Positions 6,218 to 15,720 are shown, numbered from the stretch's first letter. The stretch: 35,962 bases of DNA from Lachnospiraceae bacterium UBA1759 (GCA_002315555.1 DCHF01000012.1:1220-37181), one strand, 5' to 3'. Made by a program: numbers and translations. Notes: generated by a model from the sequence alone, not told the origin.

Positions 6218-7453
6218 TCAACGTTCGATCAGAACGACCGCCACATCATTGACGTTGGTTCCGGTCGGGCCGGTAATGACCAATCCCTGAACCGCCTTCA
6301 GCGCGTTGTAGGAATCATTTCTTTCCAGCATCTTTGCCGCATCGATGCGGTTCTCCTTCATCCGGCCGATGGTCTCTCCATCCACGATGCCGCCGGCCGC
6401 ATCCGTCGGGCCGTCGGTACCGTCGGAACCGATACTGAAAATACAGGTATTCTCAAGGCCCTGAATGCCGAGAGCCGCGGAAAGCGCAAGCTCCTGATTC
6501 CGTCCGCCCATGCCCTTCCCCTTTAAGTGAACGACGGTCTCACCGCCCACAACAAAGGCCAGGCTGGTCTTGCTCTTCTGATAATAGCGTGCGATTCCCG
6601 CAAGGAACGCACCGGCATCCTGCGCTTCACAGGCCAGGCTGTCCGTCAGGATGACTGTACGGAAGCCCAGGGAATCACAGGCTTTCTTAGCCGCCTGACA
6701 AAGAAGCGCTACATCGCCGATGACCTCCGCTTCCACATTATCAAGCGTCTTCGGTGTCTCCATCATCAGGATCTCCAGGATATCGGCAGAGACCTTCAGA
6801 TGATACTTTTCAATGATTGCAAAGGCGTCCTCACCGGTGGACCGGTCCGGCGTTACGGGGCCGGAGCCGATGACGGAAAGATCGGAACCGATGACATCGG
6901 ACAGGACGATGGCCTTGATATGCGCCGGCGCACATGCAAGCGCGAAGCGGCCGCCCTTGATAGCGGAAACATGCTTACGCACCGTGTTGATCTCGGTGAT
7001 ATCGGCGCCGGAGGCCAAAAGAGCATCCGTCATGCGCTGGACCTGCGCTTCATCCACAAGCGGCTTTTCAAACAGCGCAGACGCACCGCCGGAAAGAAGG
7101 AACACCACATTGTCGTGTTCGCCGAGCGGCATGACCATCTCCAGGGCCTTTTCCGCCGCCAGGAAGGAATTCGCATCCGGCGTGGGATGACCTGCTTCAA
7201 AGCATTCGCAATATTTCAGTTCGCCCTTAACATGGCCGTATTTCGTAATGACGATACCGCTGTCGATGCGGTCCTTCAACACACTCTCCGCTGCCTTCGC
7301 CATGGAATAAGCGGCTTTACCGACGGAGATCACGACGGTCTTGCCCGCCTCATCCAGCTCGATCTTCTGAAGGGCTTCACGGGTCTTGGGACCCGGAAGG
7401 ACCTCACGGATGGAATTCTTTATGATCAGTGCGGCTGATTCCCTAAGGCTCAT
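6218..7453 (-). CDS. Glycerate 2-kinase (GckA/MOFRL family)
   Basis: 411 residues, close to the usual length for the DUF4147/MOFRL type. The N-terminal domain contains VGKAAYSMAKAAE, GHPTPD and FLLSGGASALFEKP; the C-terminal MOFRL domain contains GGETVVHLKGKGMGGRNQE and IGSDGTDGPTDAAGGIVD. These enzymes phosphorylate D-glycerate to 2-phosphoglycerate, feeding lower glycolysis. It is not related to GlxK/GarK. The start is one nt after the recN stop, making it the last gene of the ten-gene operon, an unusual place for a carbon-metabolism gene. I see no clear terminator after it: the AAAAACGTTTTT at about 6180 has no loop. Confidence 0.88.
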   Translation of the reverse strand: MSLRESAALIIKNSIREVLPGPKTREALQKIELDEAGKTVVISVGKAAYSMAKAAESVLKDRIDSGIVITKYGHVKGELKYCECFEAGHPTPDANSFLAAEKALEMVMPLGEHDNVVFLLSGGASALFEKPLVDEAQVQRMTDALLASGADITEINTVRKHVSAIKGGRFALACAPAHIKAIVLSDVIGSDLSVIGSGPVTPDRSTGEDAFAIIEKYHLKVSADILEILMMETPKTLDNVEAEVIGDVALLCQAAKKACDSLGFRTVILTDSLACEAQDAGAFLAGIARYYQKSKTSLAFVVGGETVVHLKGKGMGGRNQELALSAALGIQGLENTCIFSIGSDGTDGPTDAAGGIVDGETIGRMKENRIDAAKMLERNDSYNALKAVQGLVITGPTGTNVNDVAVVLIER

Positions 7454-7454
7454 T

Positions 7455-9122
7455 TTAGTTCTCCTGTTTCTTTAAAATCTTTTTCATTTCCCGGGCATTT
7501 TCGATGCTGGTATCCGTCAGCACGCCGGCTCCCAGAAGCCGTGCGACTTCCTCGACCGAGCCCTGCTCGTCGAGTTCCTGAATGGAGGTGACGGTCTCCC
7601 CGTCCTCCACATGCTTTTCGATCAAAAAGTGATGGTCCGCCATGGCCACGATCTGCGGCAGATGGCTGATGCAGATGACCTGACGTTCACGGGCGATCTC
7701 GTCCATTTTATCGGCAACGGCCTTTGCAGTCCTGCCGCTGATGCCGGTGTCGATCTCATCGAAGATCAGCGTGTGGATGCTGTCCGCGCCGGCCGTCAGT
7801 GTACGGATGGCCAGCATGATGCGGGAAAGCTCACCGCCGGATGCGACCTTTGTGAGCGGACGCACCGGTTCGCCGGGGTTCGTGGAGATCATGAAAGCGA
7901 CCTCATCGGCCCCGTCCGGCGTATAGCGGTTGCTCTCCGTGACGGACGTTTTGAAACGGACATCCAGGAAATTGAGATCCTTCAGGGCTTCGGTCATGAC
8001 TGCATCAAAGGATGCCGCCGCTTCCGTGCGCTTCACGTTCAATGCCTTAGCCGCCCGGATCAGTTTATGCTTCTCTTCGGAAAGTTCCTCCAGGATCCTT
8101 TCCTTGTTTTCATCAAAGGTCACCAGCTCATCGTATTCGTGCTGAAGCTTATCCGCGGTCTTCAGGATCATAGCCTCGGAGCCGCCGTATTTCTTTTTCA
8201 GACGGTTGATGAGTTCCAGCCGCTCTTCCAGAAGTGCAAGCTTCTCTTCATCGGATTCCATGTCGGAAAGCCGGTCCTTGGCATCCCGTTCCGCGTCCTG
8301 AAGAAGGCTTTCGATCTCGAGAAGCTGTTCCAGGACCTCTTTCATGGCCGGATTGAACTGGACCAGGCCGTTTGCAGCACGTACGCAAGCGGAAATACCC
8401 GAGGAAACGTCCTCGGAAAGGGTCTCCGCGATTTCCGTAAGACCGGCCTCGATCTCCCGGGACGATGTCAGCTTCCGGTACTCCGCGGTGATCTTTTCCT
8501 CCTCACCGGGCCGGATACGGCTCTCCGCGATCTCGGAAAGCTCATAGGACAGAAAATCGATCCTGCGCTTTCTTTCCTCGTCATCGCCGCCCATTTTGCG
8601 GATCTCTTCTTTTTTACTGCGGTAGGACCGGTATACAGAAAGATAGTCGCTCAGGACGTCCTTCAGCTGCTCTTTTCCGTAATCATCCAGTACCTTCCGG
8701 TGATTTTCCTCGTTTAAAAGGGATTGATGCTCATGCTGACCGTGGATGTCGATGAGCAGTGCGGAGACCTCCTTCAGCCGTGCAAGCGTGACGGTCTCCC
8801 CGTTGATGCGGCCGGTGCTTTTTCCGCCGCTGATACGTCTTGAAATGATGATCCGTCCGTCCTCGGGATAAACATCAAGCTCCGCAAGCTTCTGCAGGAT
8901 CTCTATGTCCTCCTCCGTGAAGACCAGTTCCACGTAGGCATAGTCCGCGCCGCTCCGGATCAGGTCCGAATCCGCCCGGCTGCCGAGCGCCAGATTCACG
9001 GAGCCCAGTAAAATGGATTTACCGGCACCGGTCTCGCCGCTCAAAATATTCAGATTCTCCTTCAGGTTCAGTTCACAATCCCTGATCAGCGCAAGATTCT
9101 TTACATGAATGTTCTCAAGCAT
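7455..9122 (-). CDS. recN: DNA repair protein RecN
   Basis: 555 residues, full length. An SMC-like ATPase head has Walker A GETGAGKS at 29-36 and, at the C-terminus, the ABC signature ASGGELSRIMLA and Walker B TLIFDEIDTGISG. A long charged coiled coil (about 160-375) with many Glu, Lys and Leu separates them. RecN acts at DNA double-strand breaks, bridging ends and supporting RecA-dependent recombination. The gene is two nt after nadK and one nt before the glycerate kinase. In many Clostridia argR lies just before recN and spoIVB/spo0A after it; none of these is present here. Confidence 0.96.
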   Translation of the reverse strand: MLENIHVKNLALIRDCELNLKENLNILSGETGAGKSILLGSVNLALGSRADSDLIRSGADYAYVELVFTEEDIEILQKLAELDVYPEDGRIIISRRISGGKSTGRINGETVTLARLKEVSALLIDIHGQHEHQSLLNEENHRKVLDDYGKEQLKDVLSDYLSVYRSYRSKKEEIRKMGGDDEERKRRIDFLSYELSEIAESRIRPGEEEKITAEYRKLTSSREIEAGLTEIAETLSEDVSSGISACVRAANGLVQFNPAMKEVLEQLLEIESLLQDAERDAKDRLSDMESDEEKLALLEERLELINRLKKKYGGSEAMILKTADKLQHEYDELVTFDENKERILEELSEEKHKLIRAAKALNVKRTEAAASFDAVMTEALKDLNFLDVRFKTSVTESNRYTPDGADEVAFMISTNPGEPVRPLTKVASGGELSRIMLAIRTLTAGADSIHTLIFDEIDTGISGRTAKAVADKMDEIARERQVICISHLPQIVAMADHHFLIEKHVEDGETVTSIQELDEQGSVEEVARLLGAGVLTDTSIENAREMKKILKKQEN

Positions 9123-9124
9123 CG

Positions 9125-9961
9125 TCAGTTCTCCAGTTTTGTTCTCAGTACTTCAATGAAACTGTCCTTTGCAAGTTTGATGAATTTCACCTTTTGCGCC
9201 GCTTTCTCCACCACGATCTCATCACCGAATCTTAAGTTTTTAAAGACAGAGCCGTCAAAATAGACATTGGCGGTCTGATTCTCGCGTTCGACGAGCTTGA
9301 GCGTCACTTTGACATCGTCCGGGAGGACGATGCTTCTTTGCAGCATCGTGTGTGCATTCACGGAGGTGGCCGTGATCAGTTCCGCGCTCGGCATAACGAT
9401 GGGACCGCCGGCGGAAAGATTGTATCCCGTGGAGCCCGTGGGTGTGCTGATCACCATGCCGTCCGCAAAATAGCGGTTCAGATACTCGTCATTGACCAGA
9501 AGGTCGTAACGGATCGCACGGAAATCCCCGCTCGCATGAAGCGTAATATCGTTGAGCGCCAGATTTTCATGGATCATCTCGTGATTTCGGTAGAGCCGGC
9601 CGCGTAACATCATGCGTTCGTCAATGAAATACCGGTCTTCCAGCAGAATATCCAGTGCTTCCTCATATTGGGCCGTGCTTACCTCGGCCATAAAGCCGAG
9701 CGTACCCAGATTGATACCGATAATGGGCAGTCCGAGGCGGACAAGATCACGTGCCGCCTGGATGATGGTGCCATCGCCGCCCAGTGTGATCAGGCACTCG
9801 ATGTCCGCGGGGACATCGTCCGCGTCGGTATGACCGTTCAAAAGGCGATGTTCGGGAAACACCGCGTTTCCGCCGTGCTCATCGATATATTTTTTCACCA
9901 GGTGCGAAAAGCGCATGGCTTCCGGCTTATCGGTGTTCGGGATCAGGTAAAAATTCTTCAT
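9125..9961 (-). CDS. nadK: NAD kinase
   Basis: 278 residues, typical of the bacterial ATP/polyphosphate NAD kinase. It shows the catalytic LGGDGTIIQAARDL motif, INLGTLGFMAEV, LALNDITLHA, and the NAD-binding TPTGSTGYNLSAGGPI block. It makes NADP+ from NAD+. It starts one nt after tlyA and ends two nt before recN, in the order usual for Firmicutes. No regulatory domain is added. Confidence 0.96.
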   Translation of the reverse strand: MKNFYLIPNTDKPEAMRFSHLVKKYIDEHGGNAVFPEHRLLNGHTDADDVPADIECLITLGGDGTIIQAARDLVRLGLPIIGINLGTLGFMAEVSTAQYEEALDILLEDRYFIDERMMLRGRLYRNHEMIHENLALNDITLHASGDFRAIRYDLLVNDEYLNRYFADGMVISTPTGSTGYNLSAGGPIVMPSAELITATSVNAHTMLQRSIVLPDDVKVTLKLVERENQTANVYFDGSVFKNLRFGDEIVVEKAAQKVKFIKLAKDSFIEVLRTKLEN

Positions 9962-9962
9962 C

Positions 9963-10763
9963 TTACAGTTCGTGGGATTCCGATACCAGGGCTTTTACGT
10001 CCGGATCCGGCATCGCACACTCCTCCTCATTCGGTGTGTTCTGCAGATATAAAAGATACTCGATATTGCCCTCCGGCCCTTTGATGGGGGAGAACGTCAG
10101 GCCCTTTATGCCGAAGCCAATGGACTTTGCATACAGGATCACGTTCTCACACACCTCGATGTGCGTTGCGGCTTCCCGTACGACGCCCTTCTTTCCGACC
10201 TTCTCGCGGCCGGCCTCGAACTGCGGCTTGACCAGGCAGACCATTTCCGCGCGTTCAGCCATTAGTGCCTTCACCGGCTCCAGGACCTTGGTCAGGGAAA
10301 TGAAGCTCACATCGATGGATACGAAGCTCACCGCTTCCCCGATGTCCTCCGGCGTCACATACCGGATGTTCGTCTTTTCCATATTGACCACACGGTCGTC
10401 ATTCCTCAGTTTCCAATCCAACTGACCGTAGCCCACATCCACAGAGAACACCTTGGATGCACCGTTCTGCAGCATGCAGTCCGTAAATCCGCCGGTAGAT
10501 GCCCCGACGTCCATACAGACGCGGTCCGTAAGGACGATGGGCCATGTCTCCATGGCTTTTTCAAGCTTCAGCCCGCCGCGGCTCACATATCTCAGCGCCT
10601 TACCGCGCACTTCGATGTTGGAATAGATATCGAATCTGGTTCCCGGCTTGTCTTCCTTCTGCCCGTTGACATAAACCAGTCCCTCCATGATGGAAAGCTT
10701 GGCCTTCTCGCGCGTCTCCGCAAGCCCCATATTCGTTAATAATACATCCAGACGTTCTTTCAT
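9963..10763 (-). CDS. tlyA: TlyA-family rRNA 2'-O-ribose methyltransferase
   Basis: 266 residues. An N-terminal S4 RNA-binding domain (about 1-65: LDVLLTNMGL, KAKLSIMEGLVYVNG) is joined to an FtsJ-like Rossmann methyltransferase domain with SAM motif MDVGASTGGFTDCML and VSFISLTKVLEP. TlyA methylates cytidines of 16S and/or 23S rRNA; the old name hemolysin A is misleading. It overlaps the dxs stop by four nt. A C-terminal tail of about 20 residues after the LYLQN block is not conserved in the family as I know it. Confidence 0.93.
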   Translation of the reverse strand: MKERLDVLLTNMGLAETREKAKLSIMEGLVYVNGQKEDKPGTRFDIYSNIEVRGKALRYVSRGGLKLEKAMETWPIVLTDRVCMDVGASTGGFTDCMLQNGASKVFSVDVGYGQLDWKLRNDDRVVNMEKTNIRYVTPEDIGEAVSFVSIDVSFISLTKVLEPVKALMAERAEMVCLVKPQFEAGREKVGKKGVVREAATHIEVCENVILYAKSIGFGIKGLTFSPIKGPEGNIEYLLYLQNTPNEEECAMPDPDVKALVSESHEL

Positions 10764-12619
10764 TTCAGTGTACTGAGAATCCTCTCTGTGATGCTGTCCG
10801 CATCCATATTCAGCATTTTGTGAAGTTCGGCAACGGTTCCCTGCGGGATGAAGCGGTCCGGCACGCCGATGTTCATGACCCGTGCGCCGGGCGCATTCTC
10901 CGCGAGGAACGAACCGATCCGTTCACCCACGCCGCCGGATACGGCACCGTCCTCCATCGTCACAAACAGCTGATGGTCTTTTGTCAGTTCCAGGATCAGG
11001 GCTTCATCGAACGGTTTCGCAAAACGAAGATTGACGAATGTGACCGGAATGCCCTGTTCCTTCAGGTTTTTCCGCACTTCTTCCGCGGTCTCGTTCATGC
11101 TGCCGAAAGCCAGGAGCGCAATGCCCGATGCCCGGTACAGGACCTCCGCGCGGCCCTTCACGATGGAGGACCGGAAACCGGAAAGGCCCGTATAGGCTTC
11201 TCCCCTCGGATATCGCACGGATACCGGGTGCGGCTCATTCACCGCAAAACGAAGCATTTCCGTGAGTTCCTCCGCGTTCTTCGGTGCTATGACCGTCATG
11301 TTCGGAAGCTCACTCATATAGCAGATATCAAATACACCCTGGTGGGTCTCACCGTCTTTTCCGACCAGGCCCGCACGATCGATCGCAAACGTGACCGGAA
11401 GGTCCTGCATGCAGACATCATGGGCGATCTGGTCATAGGAACGCTGCAGGAAGGATGAGAACACGGCGGTGACCGGGTGCATGCCCGCGGCTGCCATACC
11501 GGCCGCAAAGGTCACGGCATGCTGTTCCGCAATGCCCACATCGTAAAAACGGTCGTGGCAGGACTTTTCAAATGCCGAAAGCCCCACGTTATGGGACATG
11601 GCTGCGGTGATGCCCGCAAGCTTCCTGTTTTTCTGTCCTTCCTCCGCCATGAACGCGCCAAAGACCTCCGACCATGTCGGAGCCGTCTTTTCTTTTTTCA
11701 CCTTGCCGGTGGCAATGTCGAACGGATCGATCCCGTGGAAAACATCCGGCTTCTCCTCCGCCGGAGCATAGCCCTTGCCCTTCTTCGTACGAACATGGAT
11801 CAGAACACAACGGTTCAGTTCCTTCGCTTCCTTCAGGATGCGCTTCATTTCTGTGACGTTGTGACCATCGACGGGGCCCAGGTACGTGATGCCGATGTTT
11901 TCAAACAGCATGCCGCTCGGGACCAGGAGTTCCTTGATACTGTCCTTGATGTCGGAAATGACACGGACGATAGCCGCACCGATGCGCGGGATTCCCGTCA
12001 GGCCCTTCTTGACATCGCTCTTGACACGGTTGTACCCCCGTCCGGCACGGATGCCGGTCAGATACTTACGAAGTCCGCCCACGTTCTGTGAAATGGACAT
12101 TTCGTTATCATTTAAGATGATGATGTAGTTGGAACGAATGCGGGATGCGTTGTTGAGTGCCTCAAACGCCATGCCGCCGGTCAATGAGCCGTCACCGATG
12201 ACAGAGATCACATGATAGTCCTCCCCCTGATTATCGCGCGCGGCGACCATACCGAGGCCTGCGGAGATCGAGGTGGAACTGTGACCGGTGTCAAAGGCAT
12301 CGTACTCGCTTTCCGTGCGCTTCGGGAAGCCGCTCATGCCGCCAAAATCGCGGAGCGTGTCAAACCCGTCCTTTCTTCCGGACAGGAGCTTGTACGCATA
12401 GGCTTGATGACCAACGTCCCAGATGCACTTATCCTTCGGGAAATCAAACACGGAAAACAGGGCCAGCGTGAGTTCGACCGTACCGAGGTTCGACGAAAGG
12501 TGCCCGCCCTTTTCACTGACTTTTTCAATTATGAAAGACCGTATGTCGGCAGCAAATGTCTCCAGTTCCTTGCGGCTCATGGAGGACAGCTCGTCGCGAC
12601 CCGGTATATTTTCTAACAT
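10760..12619 (-). CDS. dxs: 1-deoxy-D-xylulose-5-phosphate synthase
   Basis: 619 residues, full length. It condenses pyruvate and glyceraldehyde 3-phosphate, the first step of the MEP isoprenoid pathway. The thiamine diphosphate motif GDGSLTGG (142-149) with its partner NN (156-157), His40 and DVGHQAY (His71), EQHAVTFAAGMA and DRAGLVGKDGETHQG in the pyrimidine domain, and a C-terminal transketolase domain are all present. It starts four nt after ispA, placing the first and a late enzyme of isoprenoid synthesis side by side. Confidence 0.97.
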   Translation of the reverse strand: MLENIPGRDELSSMSRKELETFAADIRSFIIEKVSEKGGHLSSNLGTVELTLALFSVFDFPKDKCIWDVGHQAYAYKLLSGRKDGFDTLRDFGGMSGFPKRTESEYDAFDTGHSSTSISAGLGMVAARDNQGEDYHVISVIGDGSLTGGMAFEALNNASRIRSNYIIILNDNEMSISQNVGGLRKYLTGIRAGRGYNRVKSDVKKGLTGIPRIGAAIVRVISDIKDSIKELLVPSGMLFENIGITYLGPVDGHNVTEMKRILKEAKELNRCVLIHVRTKKGKGYAPAEEKPDVFHGIDPFDIATGKVKKEKTAPTWSEVFGAFMAEEGQKNRKLAGITAAMSHNVGLSAFEKSCHDRFYDVGIAEQHAVTFAAGMAAAGMHPVTAVFSSFLQRSYDQIAHDVCMQDLPVTFAIDRAGLVGKDGETHQGVFDICYMSELPNMTVIAPKNAEELTEMLRFAVNEPHPVSVRYPRGEAYTGLSGFRSSIVKGRAEVLYRASGIALLAFGSMNETAEEVRKNLKEQGIPVTFVNLRFAKPFDEALILELTKDHQLFVTMEDGAVSGGVGERIGSFLAENAPGARVMNIGVPDRFIPQGTVAELHKMLNMDADSITERILSTLK

Positions 12620-12623
12620 GATC

Positions 12624-13523
12624 TTATTTATCCCTCGCGATCAGGTATACGAACAGGTCCTCCAGGAACTTGTTTTCGCCTGTCAGCAGATGCATATCGT
12701 GAATGGCCTCTTTGGAAAGGCGCTCCACGGCTTTCTTCGCCTCATCCATTCCGTAGAGGCTGACAAATGTGGTCTTTTCGTTTTTTTCGTCGGAAAGAAC
12801 GGGTTTTCCCAGTTCTTCGGTCGTCGAGGTCAGGTCCAGGATGTCGTCCTGGATCTGGAAGGCGATGCCGACCTTTCGTGCGATCTGTTCAACGATGCGG
12901 ATGTCCTCGCGGGAAGCATCGGCCAGCGTTGCACCGATCATCATGCAGGCCTCCAGAAGCGCGCCGGTCTTCAGTTCGTAGATGAACTTCAGCTGTTCCG
13001 GTGTCAGGGCCTTGCCGGTCAGTTCCACATCGACGGTCTGACCGCCGATCATGCCGTAGATGCCGGTCTTCTGCGCCAGGATCTCAATGGCATGCCCCAC
13101 GTTCAGCGGGCTCGTGTTATAGGAAAATCCCTTGCAGGCGGTCTCCACCGCGTACATGAGAAGAGCGTCGCCGGCCAGCGTGGCCATATCCACGCCGTAC
13201 TCCACCCAGGTGGTGTGCTTTCCGCGACGGAACTCATCATTGTCCATGCAGGGAAGGTCATCGTGCACGAGCGAACTTGTGTGGATAAACTCCATGGCGG
13301 CCATGAACGGCTCGATCACCTTTCCGTGACCGTCAAAAAGCCGGTAGGTCTCCTGCATGATCAGCGGACGCAGTCGCTTTCCACCCGCGCGGACGCTGTA
13401 GTTTGACGCTTCAAAAATGGTCTTCTGAAGACCTTCCTCTTTGGGAAGATATTTTTCGATGATCTCCTCCACGCCTTCTGTGCGCAGATTCAGTTCTTCC
13501 TTAAAGCTCAACTTCTCCTCCAT
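12624..13523 (-). CDS. ispA: Polyprenyl synthase (farnesyl/geranyl diphosphate synthase type)
   Basis: 299 residues. The first Asp-rich motif DDLPCMD (88-94) with FRRGKHT after it and the second, QIQDDILDLTS (about 227), coordinate Mg-diphosphate; GGKRLRP (48-54) binds isopentenyl diphosphate. The two extra residues in the first motif are the bacterial type II FPP synthase pattern, so a C15 product is likely. The start lies 23 nt inside xseB, a coupled arrangement common in Firmicutes. It supplies precursors for undecaprenyl phosphate and quinones. Confidence 0.93.
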   Translation of the reverse strand: MEEKLSFKEELNLRTEGVEEIIEKYLPKEEGLQKTIFEASNYSVRAGGKRLRPLIMQETYRLFDGHGKVIEPFMAAMEFIHTSSLVHDDLPCMDNDEFRRGKHTTWVEYGVDMATLAGDALLMYAVETACKGFSYNTSPLNVGHAIEILAQKTGIYGMIGGQTVDVELTGKALTPEQLKFIYELKTGALLEACMMIGATLADASREDIRIVEQIARKVGIAFQIQDDILDLTSTTEELGKPVLSDEKNEKTTFVSLYGMDEAKKAVERLSKEAIHDMHLLTGENKFLEDLFVYLIARDK

Positions 13524-13710
13524 CCTCTGTCAGCACGCGGATGCGCTTCTCCGCCTCGTTCAAAAGCTCATTGGATGCCTTGACAAGGCCCACGCCCTTT
13601 TCAAATTCCTTCAAGGATTCCTCCAGGGTGAGGTCGCCGTGCTCCAGACCGGAAATGATCGTTTCCAGTTCCTTCAGATTCTCTTCGATCGATGTTCTCT
13701 TCTCTTCCAT
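13501..13710 (-). CDS. xseB: Exodeoxyribonuclease VII small subunit
   Basis: 69 residues, the usual size. It is an all-helical protein with the family pattern SIEENLKELETIISGLE followed by LTLEESLKEFEKGVGLV and a second helix with ASNELLNEAEKRI. Several copies coat the XseA helix to form the exonuclease that degrades single-stranded DNA from both ends. Its ATG shares one nt with the xseA stop, and it overlaps ispA by 23 nt. Confidence 0.94.
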   Translation of the reverse strand: MEEKRTSIEENLKELETIISGLEHGDLTLEESLKEFEKGVGLVKASNELLNEAEKRIRVLTEDGGEVEL

Positions 13711-14906
13711 TACCGATTTATCCTGTCTACCGTACTTTCGATGCTGCCGTCGGACAGCGTGATCTTCAGATGATCTCCGACCGACACCTGTTGAACTCCC
13801 GTCACCGGACCGTCCTCCGTGGAAACATAGCCGTAACCGCCGGTCAGCTTGGAAAGCGGTGATCTTCCGTTCAGTTTTTCAGCGCACAGCTTCAGTTCCG
13901 TACGCATCGTGCTCACGCGGTCATTCATTGCGCGGTGCAGTCTTGTCTCAAGATCCGCCGCACGAAGCTTCTGTTCGTTCAGCCTTGTCCCCGGATGACT
14001 GAGCTTCAAGCGGAGCATACTGCGTTCCAGCGTGGTGTGTACAGCGGAAAGCCGGTTTCCGACCGCATTTTCCATCCGGCGCATGTATACCGCCAGATCG
14101 TTTTCAAAGGCCTTCGCGTCAAACACGGCGATCTCTGCCGCTGCCGATGGAGTCGGCGCCCGGTGATCCGCCACAAAATCCGCGATCGTAAAGTCCACTT
14201 CGTGGCCGACTGCGGAAATGACCGGCGTATCACAGTCAAAAATGGCGCGCGCCACGCCTTCGTCGTTAAAAGCCCACAAGTCCTCCTGGGAACCGCCCCC
14301 GCGTCCCACGATCATGACATCCGGATGATACGCGTCCATCTGTTCAATGGCACGGATCAGGCTATCCGGAGCACCGTCGCCCTGAACGAGGGCCGGTGCC
14401 AGGATCAGCTGCACATACGGATTCCGTCTCTGCGCAATCTGCATGATGTCACGCAGCGCGGCACCGGAAGACGCCGTGACGATGCCCACGGTACGCGCGT
14501 AACGGGGGATCGGCTTCTTAAACGACTCATCGAACATGCCCATTTCCGAAAGGCGGTTCTTGAGTTCGATGAAGCGCTTGTAAAGATCGCCCTCACCGTC
14601 CTCCTTGATCTCCTTCACATAGAACTGATACCGTCCGCCGGCTTCGTATACGGAAATGCTGCCGGAGACCTCAGCCTGCATACCGTCTTTAAGACGGCAC
14701 TTCTGGCCGGTCCGCCGGTTTCCCGCGAACATAATGCAGTTTATGGCCGAGGAATCGTCCTTCAGCGTAAAATACAGATGGCCCGTGGGGTGGTCCTTCA
14801 GATTGGAGACCTCGCCCTTCACCGTCACCCGGTTCAATAAAAAATCCTGGGCGAACATATTCTTGATATAGGCGCTGATCTGTTTAACGGTATAGATCTT
14901 ATTCAT
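13710..14906 (-). CDS. xseA: Exodeoxyribonuclease VII large subunit
   Basis: 398 residues, near the usual length. An N-terminal OB-fold (about 1-100: VTVKGEVSNLKDHPTGHLYF) binds DNA, the catalytic domain follows with PRYARTVGIVTASSGAALRD and VGRGGGSQEDLWAFNDE, then a helical region that carries XseB (about 260-340). The C-terminal end has LTGGYGYV. The start overlaps nusB by eight nt, and the gene runs straight into xseB. Confidence 0.95.
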   Translation of the reverse strand: MNKIYTVKQISAYIKNMFAQDFLLNRVTVKGEVSNLKDHPTGHLYFTLKDDSSAINCIMFAGNRRTGQKCRLKDGMQAEVSGSISVYEAGGRYQFYVKEIKEDGEGDLYKRFIELKNRLSEMGMFDESFKKPIPRYARTVGIVTASSGAALRDIMQIAQRRNPYVQLILAPALVQGDGAPDSLIRAIEQMDAYHPDVMIVGRGGGSQEDLWAFNDEGVARAIFDCDTPVISAVGHEVDFTIADFVADHRAPTPSAAAEIAVFDAKAFENDLAVYMRRMENAVGNRLSAVHTTLERSMLRLKLSHPGTRLNEQKLRAADLETRLHRAMNDRVSTMRTELKLCAEKLNGRSPLSKLTGGYGYVSTEDGPVTGVQQVSVGDHLKITLSDGSIESTVDRINR

Positions 14907-15315
14907 CCTGTCCTTTTACCAGACGGCCCAGAACACCGTTAACGAACTTCGGAGACTCGTCTCCGCCGTAGGTCTTTGCAAGTTCAACGGCTTCATTGAT
15001 ACCGACACGTACCGGCACATCATCGTCATAGCGGATCTCATAGAGCGCCAGACGGATGATGGAAAGGTCCACACGGCTCATACGTGCGACGGACCAGCCT
15101 TCGGTCTTCTCAGTGATCTCTTTATCCAGTTCCTCGACCTTGGAGAAGATGTCCACGGCCTTAGCCCGGACCTCCGCACGGTCTTCATCCGTCAGCAACG
15201 GCTGCTGCTCCAGGAACAGGTCCAGCTGGGCATCCAGTTCCGGGTTCGGATAGAAATCATACTCAAAAACAATTTTAAACCAAAGCTCACGTGCTTCTCT
15301 TCTGGAAATAATCAT
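14899..15315 (-). CDS. nusB: Transcription antitermination factor NusB
   Basis: 138 residues, all-helical, with the family motifs SRREARELWFKIVFEYDF at the N-terminus, MSRVDLSIIRLALYEI, VGINEAVELAKTYG and FVNGVLGRLV at the C-terminus. With NusE (S10) it binds boxA of rRNA leaders and supports antitermination. It overlaps the Asp23 gene by four nt and xseA by eight nt, near the head of the operon. Confidence 0.95.
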   Translation of the reverse strand: MIISRREARELWFKIVFEYDFYPNPELDAQLDLFLEQQPLLTDEDRAEVRAKAVDIFSKVEELDKEITEKTEGWSVARMSRVDLSIIRLALYEIRYDDDVPVRVGINEAVELAKTYGGDESPKFVNGVLGRLVKGQDE

Positions 15316-15659
15316 ACATTTACTCCTGCGATCGTAACGGAAACTCCGGTCACTTCCATACCGGTCATGGATTCCACTGCGCTCGTTACCTTCTCCTGTG
15401 TGTTTGCGGATACCTCGGGAATGCTGACGGTACCGTCCAGTACCAGCGCGATCTTGACACCCACTTTATTGTCCGCCTTGCTGAGACGGATCGACTTTGC
15501 CAGGTTTTTCTCTCCGGAACGGCTGATCATGTCATGAGTGATACCGCCGCCGAGTGAAGCCACGCCCTTGACGTCCGTTGCCGCCAGTCCGACGATGGCT
15601 GCGATCACTTCATCCGCAATACGCACCTCTCCGATTTTTTCGATAATATTCTGTTCCAT
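15312..15659 (-). CDS. Asp23/Gls24 family envelope stress protein
   Basis: 115 residues with the family layout: IADEVIAAIVGLAATDVKGV at the start, a variable turn, then VGVKIALVLDG and a C-terminal helix and strand ending VTGVSVTIAGVNV. Members (Asp23, Gls24, YqhY) are small cytoplasmic or membrane-associated proteins linked to cell-envelope homeostasis; the copy before nusB corresponds to YqhY, which affects fatty-acid synthesis in Bacillus. It is first in the operon, with AGGAGGG before its ATG and an extended -10 promoter at 15692-15720. Confidence 0.93.
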   Translation of the reverse strand: MEQNIIEKIGEVRIADEVIAAIVGLAATDVKGVASLGGGITHDMISRSGEKNLAKSIRLSKADNKVGVKIALVLDGTVSIPEVSANTQEKVTSAVESMTGMEVTGVSVTIAGVNV

Positions 15660-15691
15660 GGGATTCCCTCCTGAATCGTATAGATGGTTTT

Positions 15692-15720
15692 ATTATATCA
15701 AAAGCGGGAATAAAAGGCAA
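15692..15720 (-). promoter_or_regulatory. Extended -10 promoter of the Asp23-nusB-recN operon
   Basis: On the minus strand TTGCCT (15715-15720), a 17-nt spacer and TATAAT (15692-15697) with the TG of an extended -10 make a strong sigma-A promoter. Its -35 lies in the loop and arm of the relQ terminator (15699-15735), so termination of one unit and initiation of the next share the same bases. It drives ten genes down to 6218. Confidence 0.8.
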
